Origin: Streptomyces sp. NBRC 109706
Lineage (GTDB): Bacteria; Actinomycetota; Actinomycetes; Streptomycetales; Streptomycetaceae
DNA length: 64,000 nucleotides
Direction of reading: 5' to 3'
Assembly: GCF_000974485.1 (NCBI RefSeq)
Contig: NZ_BBOM01000005.1
Span: 124,001 to 188,000, forward strand
This document shows, piece after piece, positions 26,687 through 34,679 of the stretch (position 1 is its first letter; every line of letters starts with the position of its first letter). Position numbers and translations under genes: made by a program. The notes below the pieces were generated by a model. It ran no database searches and was not told where the DNA came from. It saw nothing but the letters and a program-made list of their open reading frames with translations.

Positions 26687-27778
26687 TCAGGGCAGCCGGG
26701 TCTCCGGCACCGTGTGCTGGTAGGTCGGGAAGGTCAGATAGCCCTCGTCGCCGCCCTGGTAGTACGCGGCATCGTCGACCGGGGCGATGGGCAGGCCGAG
26801 GCGCAGCCGTTCGACCAGGTCGGGGTTGGAGATGAAGGCGCGTCCGAAGCTGATCAGCTCGGCGCCGAGCCCGAGCCAGTGGTCGGCGTCGGCGCGTTCC
26901 ACCTGCTTGGGACCCATGGGCAGCGAGGGGTTCATGATCAACGTGCCGGGCCATGCCCGCCGCAGGCCGACCAGCACCTCCTCATCGGTGGTGCCCTCCA
27001 GATGGATATAGGCGAGGTCGAGCCGCGCCAGCTCGGCCAGCAGCGCGGCATAGAGCTGGGGAATCCCGCTCTCCTCGACGCCCCAGAACGTGCCGCCGGG
27101 GGAGAGCCGGATGCCGGTCCTGGCCGCGCCGACGGCCTCGACCGTCGCCGATACCGCCTCGACGGCGAACCGGATGCGGTTGGCCACCGAACCGCCGTAA
27201 CGGTCGGTGCGCAGATTGGCGTTGCTGGAGAGGAACTGCGAGATCAGATAGCCGTTGGCGCCGTGCAGCTCCACCCCGTCGAAGCCGGCTTCGACGGCGC
27301 CCCGCGCGGCCCGTGCGTAGGACTCGACATGCTCCGCCACCTCCTCCGTGGCCAGGGCGCGCGGCATCGGCGCCGGCCTGGGCCCGTTCGGCGTGAACAC
27401 GTCGCCGACGGCGGGCACCGCCGAGGGGCCGACCGGCTGGAAGCCGGTGGTGTCGGGGTGCGAGACGCGGCCGCCGTGCATCAGCTGGGCGAAGATCCGG
27501 CCGCCGTTGGTGTGCACGGCGGCGGTCACCGGCCGCCAGGAGGCGATCTGCTCATCGGTGTACAGCCCCGGCGTCCCGGGATTGGACTGTCCGACCAGGC
27601 TCGGCTGCACCCCCTCGCTCACGATCAGCCCTGCGGTCGCCCGCTGGGCGTAGTAGGTCGCCATGGATGGCGTCGCCAGGCCGCCGGCGGCCGCTCTGAC
27701 CCGGGTCATCGGGGCCATCACCACGCGGTTGGGCAGGGCCAGTTCGCCAAGCTGGAAACCGTCGAACAGGACAGTCAC
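26687..27778 (-). CDS. Old-yellow-enzyme family alkene reductase
   Basis: A 363-residue FMN-dependent NAD(P)H:flavin oxidoreductase that reduces activated C=C bonds. GTG 27778 is chosen because GAGGAG lies 8 nt upstream and the product starts VTVLFDGFQLGELALPNRVVMAPMTR, as in the family. Motifs include the FMN and substrate residues MAPMTRVRA, QLMHGGRVSHP, GFDGVELHGANGYLISQFLS, RTDRYGGSVANRIRF and LISFGRAFISNPDL. The divergent MerR regulator and its operator suggest induction by an electrophile. Confidence 0.95.
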   Translation of the reverse strand: MTVLFDGFQLGELALPNRVVMAPMTRVRAAAGGLATPSMATYYAQRATAGLIVSEGVQPSLVGQSNPGTPGLYTDEQIASWRPVTAAVHTNGGRIFAQLMHGGRVSHPDTTGFQPVGPSAVPAVGDVFTPNGPRPAPMPRALATEEVAEHVESYARAARGAVEAGFDGVELHGANGYLISQFLSSNANLRTDRYGGSVANRIRFAVEAVSATVEAVGAARTGIRLSPGGTFWGVEESGIPQLYAALLAELARLDLAYIHLEGTTDEEVLVGLRRAWPGTLIMNPSLPMGPKQVERADADHWLGLGAELISFGRAFISNPDLVERLRLGLPIAPVDDAAYYQGGDEGYLTFPTYQHTVPETRLP

Positions 27779-27848
27779 GTCAGGACTCCTCGAAGGGCTC
27801 ACGTCAGGGTGTGGCGCCCGGATCTCGGGCACGGGGTTACGCTAAAAC

Positions 27849-27864
27849 CTGACACTGACGTCAG
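27849..27864. promoter_or_regulatory. MerR-type operator between OYE and merR
   Basis: CTGAC (27849-27853) and GTCAG (27860-27864) are perfect inverted arms with a 6-bp centre. On the OYE strand they sit between TTGCCT (27870-27865) and TAGCGT (27844-27839), a spacer of about 20 bp. An operator inside an overlong spacer is the MerR-family arrangement. Confidence 0.6.
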
Positions 27865-27905
27865 AGGCAAGGTCCGTGCCGTACCTCACACCCGGGAGAG
27901 GCCCC

Positions 27906-28397
27906 ATGCGCATCGGTGAACTGGCGACCCGCGCCGGAGTCAGCGTCCGCTCGTTGCGCTACTACGAGGAGCGCGGCCTGCTCACCAGCATCCGGAGCAC
28001 CAGCGGGCAGCGGCACTACACGGACCACGACGTGGAGCGCGTCCGTTTCCTCCAGCGGCTCTTCGCGGCCGGGCTGTCCAGCCGCACCATCACCGAGCTG
28101 CTGCCCTGCGTCGACAAGCCCAGCGCGGAGAACTCCGATATCGCGCTGGAGCGGATGACGGAGGAGCGCGACCGGCTCTCCGCCCATATCGCGGAGCTGA
28201 TCCGCACCCGCGACGCGCTCGACGGGCTGATGGCCATCGCCCGCGGCTACCGCGAGACGCAGCAGCCGAAGGCCACCGCCGCCCAGGACACCGACACACC
28301 CCGGACCGTTGCTCCGCCCGACGCTCCCGGAAGGCCGTCGACTCACCAGTCCCGCGTGGCGATCAGCTCCTCCGCGTCCGCGTCCGCGAAGCCGTAG
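27906..28397 (+). CDS. MerR-family transcriptional regulator
   Basis: A 163-residue regulator. ATG 27906 follows GGGAGAGG. The N-terminus is a winged helix-turn-helix (MRIGELATRAGVSVRSLRYYEERGLLTSIRSTSGQRHYTD) followed by the dimer coiled coil (ERMTEERDRLSAHIAELIRTRDALDGLM). A Ser/Ala-rich C-terminal tail overlaps the convergent DUF5713 gene by 55 bp, so the last 15-20 residues may be non-essential. There is no metal-binding cysteine pattern (a single Cys at LLPCVDK), which points to an organic ligand or stress signal. The OYE gene is the probable target. Confidence 0.9.
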   Translation: MRIGELATRAGVSVRSLRYYEERGLLTSIRSTSGQRHYTDHDVERVRFLQRLFAAGLSSRTITELLPCVDKPSAENSDIALERMTEERDRLSAHIAELIRTRDALDGLMAIARGYRETQQPKATAAQDTDTPRTVAPPDAPGRPSTHQSRVAISSSASASAKP

Positions 28398-28684
28398 GCC
28401 GACGCGACAAACCAGAAGTCCTCGCCGATCCCCTCGCGGGCCACCGTCTCGATCTCACTGCCGGCCGCCTCGAACTCCGCCGCCAGCAGGTTGAACTCCT
28501 CCGTCGCCGCCTGGGTGAGCGCGTAGAGGGCCGTCAGATCCGGCGGCCGCTCGGCCTCGATCCGCTCGCACAGCCGCAGCAGAATCGCCCTGCCCCTGTC
28601 GACGACATGGTCGGGGAAGTACCCGTCCGCGTACAGCGGTTGCAGAAACGCATGCCCCGCCACCTGCTCGTTTGTGATCGCCAT
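28343..28684 (-). CDS. DUF5713 family protein
   Basis: A small soluble protein of 113 residues. ATG 28684 is preceded by GGGTGGGGA. It begins MAITNEQVAGHAFLQPLYADGYFP and continues with DRGRAILLRLCERIEAERP and an acidic C-terminus, matching DUF5713 as I know it. No function is established. Its 3' end overlaps the 3' end of merR. Confidence 0.75.
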   Translation of the reverse strand: MAITNEQVAGHAFLQPLYADGYFPDHVVDRGRAILLRLCERIEAERPPDLTALYALTQAATEEFNLLAAEFEAAGSEIETVAREGIGEDFWFVASAYGFADADAEELIATRDW

Positions 28685-28801
28685 GGCGTCCCCACCCGGT
28701 AGAAAGAACCCGACGAGCCGATCATGCACCACACCACTGACAATGCGACGCCGCCCAACCGCGTCACCGATCCGGCGGGGCCACACGCCCGGGGCGATGT
28801 C

Positions 28802-29434
28802 CTAAGTCGCCGGGCCGTAGGCAAGGACGAAGGTGGCCACCGCCGCCGTGGCGACCTCGCGCAGTTCCTCGTCGGCGACGGTCCGTGTGCCCATGCGGGA
28901 GCGGGCCTCCATCGGGCCGTTGAGCAGGGCCATCAGATGTTCCGCCGCCCGCGCCGGATCCCGGGCGTTGAGGCGACCGGCCAGGGTGAGGCGGCCGAGC
29001 GGATCGGTCAGGGCGTGCACCACGCGGTGCGGCCCTGACGCGCTGACCAGGTCAAGCGCCTCGGGGAAACGGGTCACCTCGGCGTAGAGCAGCCGGCGCA
29101 GCGCACAGGACGTGGAGTCGCCGTGTGCGCGCAGCAGTTGGTGGCCGACGTTCTCCAGCGTGCCGGGGAGGTCGTCGCCGGGGTCGTAGAGCGGTTCCAT
29201 GGCGGCGACGCGTTCGGCGAGTTTGGCCTGGGCGGTGGCCTCCAGCGCGCTGCGGAAGAGCGCGGCCTTGTCGGCGAAGTGGTTGTAGACCGTCGGCTTG
29301 GCGACGCCGGCCTCGGTGGCGATGTCCTGCACGCAGGCATCGGTGTAGCCCTTGCGGGCGAAGACGGCGAACGCGCCGTCGAGGATGGCCTGCCGTTTGT
29401 CGATCCGTCCGCGTGCCGTCGGGGTCGCTGCCAT
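28802..29434 (-). CDS. TetR-family regulator of the adjacent MFS transporter
   Basis: A 210-residue TetR protein. The N-terminal HTH is DKRQAILDGAFAVFARKGYTDACVQDIATEAGVAKPTVYNHF, and the C-terminal domain resembles AcrR-type drug regulators. ATG 29434 has no ribosome binding site; a TACACT box ends 7 nt upstream, so the transcript may be leaderless. It is divergent from the MFS efflux gene with an 80-bp gap holding inverted GGTTC/GAACC half-sites, the standard efflux-repressor layout. Confidence 0.9.
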   Translation of the reverse strand: MAATPTARGRIDKRQAILDGAFAVFARKGYTDACVQDIATEAGVAKPTVYNHFADKAALFRSALEATAQAKLAERVAAMEPLYDPGDDLPGTLENVGHQLLRAHGDSTSCALRRLLYAEVTRFPEALDLVSASGPHRVVHALTDPLGRLTLAGRLNARDPARAAEHLMALLNGPMEARSRMGTRTVADEELREVATAAVATFVLAYGPAT

Positions 29435-29446
29435 GGGCCGAGTGTA
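29434..29446 (-). promoter_or_regulatory. -10 box for leaderless transcript (tetR)
   Basis: On the minus strand TACACT (29446-29441) ends 7 nt before ATG 29434. A better-looking alternative promoter lies further upstream: TTCGCA, 17 bp, TATAAA. Confidence 0.4.
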
Positions 29447-29497
29447 CCCACTGGTTCATTTTTATAGTCGGCTCGGGGTTGCATGCGAACCAATGGG
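29447..29497. promoter_or_regulatory. Inverted half-sites in the tetR/MFS gap
   Basis: CCCACTGGTTC (29447-29457) and GAACCAATGGG (29487-29497) are inverted copies with 10 of 11 matches. A third, weaker copy, GAACCCATGAG, is at 29509. They overlap the predicted promoters of both genes, so the TetR protein is expected to bind here. Confidence 0.5.
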
Positions 29498-29515
29498 ATC
29501 ACTAACTTGAACCCA
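29479..29515 (+). promoter_or_regulatory. Promoter of leaderless MFS gene
   Basis: TTGCAT (29479-29484) and TAACTT (29503-29508) are spaced by 18 bp, and the -10 ends 7 nt before ATG 29515. No ribosome binding site is present. Confidence 0.5.
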
Positions 29516-30975
29516 TGAGTTCACTCTCGCCGGATGGCGATCGTCTGGACCCCCGCCTGCTCGCGCTGATCGGCGTTGTCCTGCTGGGCGGACTGCTGGG
29601 GATCCTGAACAGCACCATGGCCGCCGTCGCGACGGACACCCTGGCGGTCTCCTTCGACACCTCGCTCAGCACGGCCGGCTGGACCTCCACCGGTTTCCTG
29701 CTGGCGGTCACGGCGACCATCCCGTTCACCACCTGGGCCGTGGACCGCTATGGCGGAAAACGCCTGTGGCTGATCGGACTTGGACTGTTCGTGACCGGTT
29801 CACTGGCGTCGGGACTGGCGTGGAACGTCGGCAGTCTGATCGCTTTCCGCACCTTCCAGGGCATCGGCGCCGGTGTGCTGGACCCGCTGGTGCTGATCCT
29901 GTTGGCGCGGGCCGCCGGCCCCCGCAGGGCCGGGCGGGTGATGGGGCTGATGGGCGTGGTCCTGGCCCTGGGCCCGGCGCTCGGCCCGGTCTCCGGCGGC
30001 GCGGTGCTGGAGGCGCTCTCCTGGCGCTGGATGTTCCTGCTGAGCGTCCCGGTCGGCCTGGTGGCCCTGCTGCTCGCACGGCGGGTCCTGCCCACCGACC
30101 CGCCCGCCGTGGAACGACAGGGCCACATCCGGCTGGACGTCCTCGGTCTCGCGCTGCTCGCGCCCGGCTTCGCCGGGTTGGTGCTGGCGCTCTCCCAGAC
30201 CGCCGAACAGGGCGGCATCGCCGCCTGGCAGGCGCTGCTGCCCCTCTTCCTCGGCGTGACGCTGATGCTCGGCTACGCGGCCCACGCGCTGCGCGCGAAA
30301 ACCGCACAACCCCTCATCGACCTGCGGTTGTTCAGCAGCAGGGGGTTCACCGCCAGCGTCACCATCATGGGGCTGAGCGGGCTGGTCAACTTCGCGGCCT
30401 TCTTCGCCCTGCCGCTCTACTTCCAACAGGCCCATGGGCACAGCGTGTTGGCGGCCGGACTGCTGATGGCCCCGGTGGGCATCGGCGGTTCCCTGTCGAT
30501 GCCGATCGCCGGCCGCTTCTCGGACCGCATCGGCTCCCGCAAACTGGCCACCGGCGGCACCCTGCTCGCCGCGCTCTGCACGCTCGCCTTCACCCGGGTC
30601 GACGCCGACACCCACGAACTCCGGCTCTCCGCGACGGCACTGCTCCTCGGCGTGGCCCTCGGCTTCCTCGCCGCCCCCACCATGGGCTCCCTCTACCGGG
30701 CCCTGCCGGAACACCAGGTGGCACAGGGCAGTTCCGTGCTCTACATGCTCAACCAACTGGGCGCGGCACTGGGCGTCGCCGTGGTGACGCTGATCTTCCA
30801 GACCTCGGGCGGGGTGGTCGAAGGGTTCCAGCACACCTTCTGGTTCACCGTGGTGGTCTTCCTCGTCATCCTCCTGAGCATCCCCCTCCTCCCCGGACCG
30901 CCCGCCCCCCAACCACCTGACTCTGCGCCGAAGGCGGTCGAACCCGGCCCGGCCGAGGCCGGGACCCGGGCCTGA
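29515..30975 (+). CDS. MFS drug efflux transporter, DHA2 type
   Basis: A 486-residue proton-driven exporter of the 14-helix DHA2 (EmrB/QacA) group. Helices are evident throughout. Signature regions include the motif-A-like AVDRYGGKRLWLIGLGLFV, the motif-C-like VLALGPALGPVSGGAVLEALSWRWMFLLSVPVG, and GRFSDRIGSRKL in the second half. The C-terminus is a cytoplasmic Pro-rich tail. It is probably repressed by the divergent TetR protein. The substrate is unknown. Confidence 0.93.
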   Translation: MSSLSPDGDRLDPRLLALIGVVLLGGLLGILNSTMAAVATDTLAVSFDTSLSTAGWTSTGFLLAVTATIPFTTWAVDRYGGKRLWLIGLGLFVTGSLASGLAWNVGSLIAFRTFQGIGAGVLDPLVLILLARAAGPRRAGRVMGLMGVVLALGPALGPVSGGAVLEALSWRWMFLLSVPVGLVALLLARRVLPTDPPAVERQGHIRLDVLGLALLAPGFAGLVLALSQTAEQGGIAAWQALLPLFLGVTLMLGYAAHALRAKTAQPLIDLRLFSSRGFTASVTIMGLSGLVNFAAFFALPLYFQQAHGHSVLAAGLLMAPVGIGGSLSMPIAGRFSDRIGSRKLATGGTLLAALCTLAFTRVDADTHELRLSATALLLGVALGFLAAPTMGSLYRALPEHQVAQGSSVLYMLNQLGAALGVAVVTLIFQTSGGVVEGFQHTFWFTVVVFLVILLSIPLLPGPPAPQPPDSAPKAVEPGPAEAGTRA

Positions 30976-31038
30976 CGACGCCGCCGACCCCTCGGCGAGA
31001 AAGGACCACGCACGACGGCGATGCCGAGGGAGCCCGCG

Positions 31039-31554
31039 TCAGACGCCGAAGGGCACCGGGTAGTGGATGGTGCCGGTGGGGGTGGGGCGGTCGGGGTGGA
31101 GGGCCAGGGACATCAGGGCCTCGTCGGGGACGTCGAAGGAGGCCCTGATGCCCTGTTGGGATGCCCGGCGGAAGCCGAAGCGGGGGTAGTAGGCCGGGTG
31201 GCCCAGGACCACGACCAGATTCTCCTGGCGGGCGCGGGCCACGGCCAGCGCCGCCTCGATGGCGGCGGAACCCGCGCCCCGGCCCTGGTGTTCGGGGAGC
31301 ACCGCCACGGGGGCCAGGGCCAGGGCCGGCCCCTCCTCCCCCACCCGGCAGCGGGTGAGCAGCGCATGGCCCACCGGTTCGCCGTCCGCCGCCACCGCGA
31401 TCAGCGACAGGCCGGGGATCCAGGCGGGGTCGGCGCGCAGCGCGTCGACCAGGTCGGCCTCCTCCGCGGTGGGGAACGCCGCCAGATTGATGCGTCGGAC
31501 GGCCGCCACATCCGCGTCCGTCTCGGGCCTGGTGGTCCAGTTTCTGCCGCTCAA
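31039..31554 (-). CDS. GNAT family N-acetyltransferase
   Basis: An acetyl-CoA-dependent acetyltransferase. TTG 31554 with CGGAG 4 nt upstream gives 171 residues starting LSGRNWTTRPETDADVAAVRRIN, a natural GNAT opening; an ATG at 31659 would add 35 poorly conserved residues. The acetyl-CoA loop is VAVLPEHQGRGAGSAAIEAAL, followed by LVVVLGHPAYYPRFGFRRA, typical of the YhbS-like group. The substrate is unknown. Confidence 0.85.
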   Translation of the reverse strand: MSGRNWTTRPETDADVAAVRRINLAAFPTAEEADLVDALRADPAWIPGLSLIAVAADGEPVGHALLTRCRVGEEGPALALAPVAVLPEHQGRGAGSAAIEAALAVARARQENLVVVLGHPAYYPRFGFRRASQQGIRASFDVPDEALMSLALHPDRPTPTGTIHYPVPFGV

Positions 31555-31797
31555 GGCGCTCCGTTCATCGTGCTCACGCGCCAGAGCCGGTCGGCCCGGC
31601 GATGGCCCGGAGAGGCGAACGCGGTAGGGGACCGCGACCACCTGGGCGCCGACGAGCATAGGGGCGCCACCGAGCCCCGTCAGGTCGACGCCCCCGCTCG
31701 CCCCGACCGGTCGTCCCCGGCCACCACCGCCCGTGACACGATCGAGATCTCCTCATTTCGGGTGGGGTGTAAGGCGGGGCGGGGGCCGCGGACATGA

Positions 31798-32364
31798 GTG
31801 GGCATGGAACCGGATGACGAAAGCGAGGAGTTCGACGAGAAGTTCGACCGACTCTTTCGGTCGACCTTTCGCCGGCTGATCGCCTACTGCCTGCGGCGAA
31901 CCACCGAGGCCTCGGCGCATGACGCGGTCTCCGAGGTCTACGCCATCGCCTGGCGCCGCCGGCGGCGCCTGCCGGACGACCCGCACGAGACGCTGCTCTG
32001 GCTGTTCGGCGTGGCCCGCAAGGTGCTGGCCAACCAGCAACGGAGCCAACGCCGTTGGGGCCGGCTGCTGCGTCGGGTCGGTGAGGCGCCCCCGGTCACC
32101 GCCGAACCGCCGCCCGGCGGTGCCGAGCTGGCCGAGGCACTGGCCTCGTTGCGGCCCGACGACCGTGAACTGCTGCGGCTGGCGTACTGGGACGACCTCC
32201 CGCACCGCGATATCGCCGTGGTGCTCGGCATCTCGCCGGGCGCCGTCGCCACCCGCCTGCACCGGGCCAGGGAGCGACTGCGCCCCCTGCTGGCGACGGC
32301 GGACCCGCCACCGCCGCACGCCCCCACCCCCGCGCCCCGCCCCCGCGCGGGCGTCGAGAACTGA
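31798..32364 (+). CDS. ECF-type RNA polymerase sigma factor
   Basis: About 188 residues from GTG 31798, or 186 from ATG 31804; neither has an obvious ribosome site. Region 2 is FDRLFRSTFRRLIAYCLRRTTEASAHDAVSEVYAIAWRRRRRLP, and region 4 is LASLRPDDRELLRLAYWDDLPHRDIAVVLGISPGAVATRLHRARERLR. A Pro-rich tail follows. It should direct polymerase to a small regulon. The gene 24 bp downstream, with one membrane segment, is its likely partner. Confidence 0.9.
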   Translation: MGMEPDDESEEFDEKFDRLFRSTFRRLIAYCLRRTTEASAHDAVSEVYAIAWRRRRRLPDDPHETLLWLFGVARKVLANQQRSQRRWGRLLRRVGEAPPVTAEPPPGGAELAEALASLRPDDRELLRLAYWDDLPHRDIAVVLGISPGAVATRLHRARERLRPLLATADPPPPHAPTPAPRPRAGVEN

Positions 32365-32388
32365 CGCCGAGAACTGAGGAGACCTCCG

Positions 32389-33201
32389 ATGCACGACTCC
32401 GGACAGCACCACGAGAAGAACCCCGACGCCGTCGAACTGGCCCTGCGCGCGGCCGATCCGGTGGGCGCGGCGGAGCCGCCGGCCGCCGACGGGCCGCTGG
32501 CCCTGCGCGTGCTGACCCGGGCCGGGCAGCGCTCCCGACGCCACCAGCGGCTGCGGCGGACCGTGCTGGTCGGGGCCACCACATTGGCCGCCGTGGGAGC
32601 CACGGCCGGTGCCTATGTCTGGGTCAACGACCCGGGGCAGCCCCATGAATCCCAGTCCGTGGCCTGCGTCATGGGCGAGTTGGACGTCAGCTTCGGCTAC
32701 CAGCCCTCCCAGCAGGATCCGGCCGAGGTGTGCCGGGAGTACTGGATCGACTACGCGGGCGAGCCCGCGCCCGCCGAGCTGACGGCCTGTGTGGACAACA
32801 CGGAGTACAACCCGCTGCGGGTCTTCCCCGGCGGCGCCGAGATCTGCGCCGAGTACAACGCCACGCCGTACACGGGGGTTTCGGAGGAGCAGCTGCGGTT
32901 CTCCGAGTTCCGCCGGGAGCTGCAGGGCCGGCTGTCCGAGGCCGGCTGCTCCTCGGAGGACGAGGCACGGGAGTGGGCGGAGGAGCTGCTCGCCGAGCAC
33001 CGGCTGGACGGCTGGACCGTCCGCGCCGCCGAGCCCGGTCCCGACGCCGATGCCGGCCAGGCCCCGGACGCGGCCTGCGCCATGATGGAGTACGACGAGG
33101 CGAACCGGGAGATCGGCTTCGCCCGCCACGACCTCTACCCGGAGCTGCCGGCGGTCGAGAGCGGCGAGGGTCCGTCCGTCGAACTGCCCTCGCTGCCGTA
33201 G
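32389..33201 (+). CDS. Single-pass membrane protein with Cys-rich outer domain, sigma-factor partner
   Basis: A 270-residue protein. ATG 32389 follows GAGGAG. Residues 1-57 are cytoplasmic and charged, residues 58-80 form one transmembrane helix (TVLVGATTLAAVGATAGAYVWV), and the rest is outside the cell. The outer part has six cysteines (ACVMGE, EVCREY, TACVDN, EICAEY, AGCSSE, AACAMM), suggesting three disulfides. This position after an ECF sigma gene is normally taken by an anti-sigma factor, but the inner part has no HxxxCxxC zinc motif. Anti-sigma or sensor function is inferred from context only. Its 3' end overlaps the convergent MazG-like gene by 67 bp. Confidence 0.75.
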   Translation: MHDSGQHHEKNPDAVELALRAADPVGAAEPPAADGPLALRVLTRAGQRSRRHQRLRRTVLVGATTLAAVGATAGAYVWVNDPGQPHESQSVACVMGELDVSFGYQPSQQDPAEVCREYWIDYAGEPAPAELTACVDNTEYNPLRVFPGGAEICAEYNATPYTGVSEEQLRFSEFRRELQGRLSEAGCSSEDEAREWAEELLAEHRLDGWTVRAAEPGPDADAGQAPDAACAMMEYDEANREIGFARHDLYPELPAVESGEGPSVELPSLP

Positions 33202-33551
33202 GACGAGCCGCCGCAGGCCGGGCCACCGGCGGGCGGGCCCGACGAGCGGGCGGCGACCCGGTCGAGGTGGTGCTGGAAGACCGCCTCGGCCCGGTCGCTG
33301 ACCGTGCAGAGCGCGACCATCGCCGTGAGGATCACATCGCACAGCTCCTTCTCGACATCCGCCCAGTCATGGCTCGCGCCCTTGCGGGGGTTGGCGCCCA
33401 TCACCCCGTGCAGCGCCTCGGCGACCTCGCCGGCCTCCTCCTGGATCTTGAGCACCCGCAGCAGGCGGGTGACCTCGGCGGTGGTGGCGGCGCAGTGCTC
33501 ATCGAGCCAGGCGACGAGCTGCCCGGCGGTCTGCCAACTGGCGTGTTCCAT
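33135..33551 (-). CDS. MazG-like nucleotide pyrophosphohydrolase family protein
   Basis: A 138-residue all-alpha protein. The metal-binding pattern of MazG-like enzymes is visible: KIQEEAGEVAEAL (ExxE) followed by DVEKELCDVILTAMVAL (ExxxD). The last 40 residues are Gly/Ser-rich and lie in the overlap with the neighbouring gene. It may hydrolyse non-canonical nucleoside triphosphates. The start is ATG 33551 with GCGGAGGGG upstream at a long distance. Confidence 0.82.
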   Translation of the reverse strand: MEHASWQTAGQLVAWLDEHCAATTAEVTRLLRVLKIQEEAGEVAEALHGVMGANPRKGASHDWADVEKELCDVILTAMVALCTVSDRAEAVFQHHLDRVAARSSGPPAGGPACGGSSYGSEGSSTDGPSPLSTAGSSG

Positions 33552-33630
33552 GGGACCGTTCTACCCCTCCGCGCCCACGGGAGCGCGCCCCGGCGGGGAA
33601 AAGGCATGCACGCGGCATTGACGGGCTTGT

Positions 33631-33645
33631 TGACACGAAGTCTCA
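33631..33645. promoter_or_regulatory. Near-palindrome upstream of the AurF-like gene
   Basis: TGACAC-GAA-GTCTCA has arms matching at 5 of 6 positions, just upstream of ATG 33653 and overlapping the probable promoter (TTGACG at about 33619). It may be an operator for the TetR protein encoded downstream. Confidence 0.45.
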
Positions 33646-33652
33646 TAAGAGC

Positions 33653-34591
33653 ATGGGTATCTCCGGTGGCATGGCAGACCTGACGACGCTGCGGGACTCG
33701 CTGGGTGCGCTCAAGGACCGGGAGCGGGTGGCCGAACGCCTGCTCGCCGCGTCGGCGCGGCACTCGTTCGATCCCGATCGGGAACTGGACTGGGACCAGC
33801 CCTGGGATCCGGATCTCTGGTACTGGCCACCGGAGTTGGTCTCGCTCTACGACACGCCGCTCTGGTACCGAATGTCGCGGGAGCAGCGGATCGCGCTCTC
33901 CCGCCACGAGGCCGCCGCACTGGCCTCGTTGGGCATCTGGTTCGAGCTGATCCTGATGCAACTGCTGGTGCGGCATATCTATGACAAGCCCGCCACCAGC
34001 GCCCATGTGCGCTACGCCCTCACCGAGATCGCCGACGAGTGCCGGCATTCGATGATGTTCGCACGTGTGATCAAACAGGGTGGGACGCCCGCCTATCCGC
34101 CGGCCGGCCCGCACCATCAACTGGCGCGGGTTTTCAAGACCTTCTCGACCACCCCTGGATCGTTTGTCGCGACCCTGCTGGGCGAGGAGGTCCTGGACTG
34201 GATGCAGCGGCTCACCTTCCCCGACGAGCGGGTACAGCCGCTGATCCGGGGCGTGACCCGGATCCATGTGGTGGAGGAGGCGCGGCATGTCAGATACGCC
34301 AGGGAGGAGTTGCGCCGCCAGATGGTGACCGCGCCGCGCTGGGAGCGGGAGTTGACGCGGCTCACCAGCGGCGAGTTCGCCCGGATCTTCTCCGTCGCGT
34401 TTGTGAACCCTCAGGTGTACACGGACGTCGGCCTTGACCGGCGTGAGGCGGTGGCCCAGGCGCGGGCGAGCGCGCACCGGCGCGAGGTGATGCGGGAGGG
34501 CGCGCGACGGTTGACCGACTTCCTCGACGACATCGGGGTGTTGCGCGGTCCGGCCCGCCATATGTGGCGGCGCTCGGGTCTGCTGGCCTGA
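33653..34591 (+). CDS. AurF-like diiron oxygenase family protein
   Basis: A 312-residue protein resembling the AurF / p-aminobenzoate N-oxygenase family, a ferritin-like diiron fold. Probable metal ligands are in SRHEAAALASLGIWFEL, the EIADECRHSMMFARV helix (ExxxECRH) and VVEEARHVRYAREEL (EExRH). ATG 33653 or an internal ATG at 33671 (MADLTTLRD) could be used. The TetR gene follows 87 bp later on the same strand. Characterised relatives oxidise aryl amines, but the substrate here is not predictable. Confidence 0.85.
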   Translation: MGISGGMADLTTLRDSLGALKDRERVAERLLAASARHSFDPDRELDWDQPWDPDLWYWPPELVSLYDTPLWYRMSREQRIALSRHEAAALASLGIWFELILMQLLVRHIYDKPATSAHVRYALTEIADECRHSMMFARVIKQGGTPAYPPAGPHHQLARVFKTFSTTPGSFVATLLGEEVLDWMQRLTFPDERVQPLIRGVTRIHVVEEARHVRYAREELRRQMVTAPRWERELTRLTSGEFARIFSVAFVNPQVYTDVGLDRREAVAQARASAHRREVMREGARRLTDFLDDIGVLRGPARHMWRRSGLLA

Positions 34592-34665
34592 CCTGGCGCT
34601 CGACGGGCGGGCCCGCGCGACCGCCCACCGTCCGGCTGTCCCCTCGCGGGATGTGCCCGGGCGAC

Positions 34666-34679
34666 TACGCTGCCTCTCA
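34666..34679 (+). promoter_or_regulatory. -10 box for leaderless transcript (tetR)
   Basis: TACGCT (34666-34671) ends 7-8 nt before ATG 34679. No ribosome binding site is seen. Confidence 0.45.

Noticed and set aside
30989..31030. CCCTCGGC ... GCCGAGGG arms between the MFS and GNAT genes
   Set aside because: The 26-nt loop is too long for a convincing terminator.
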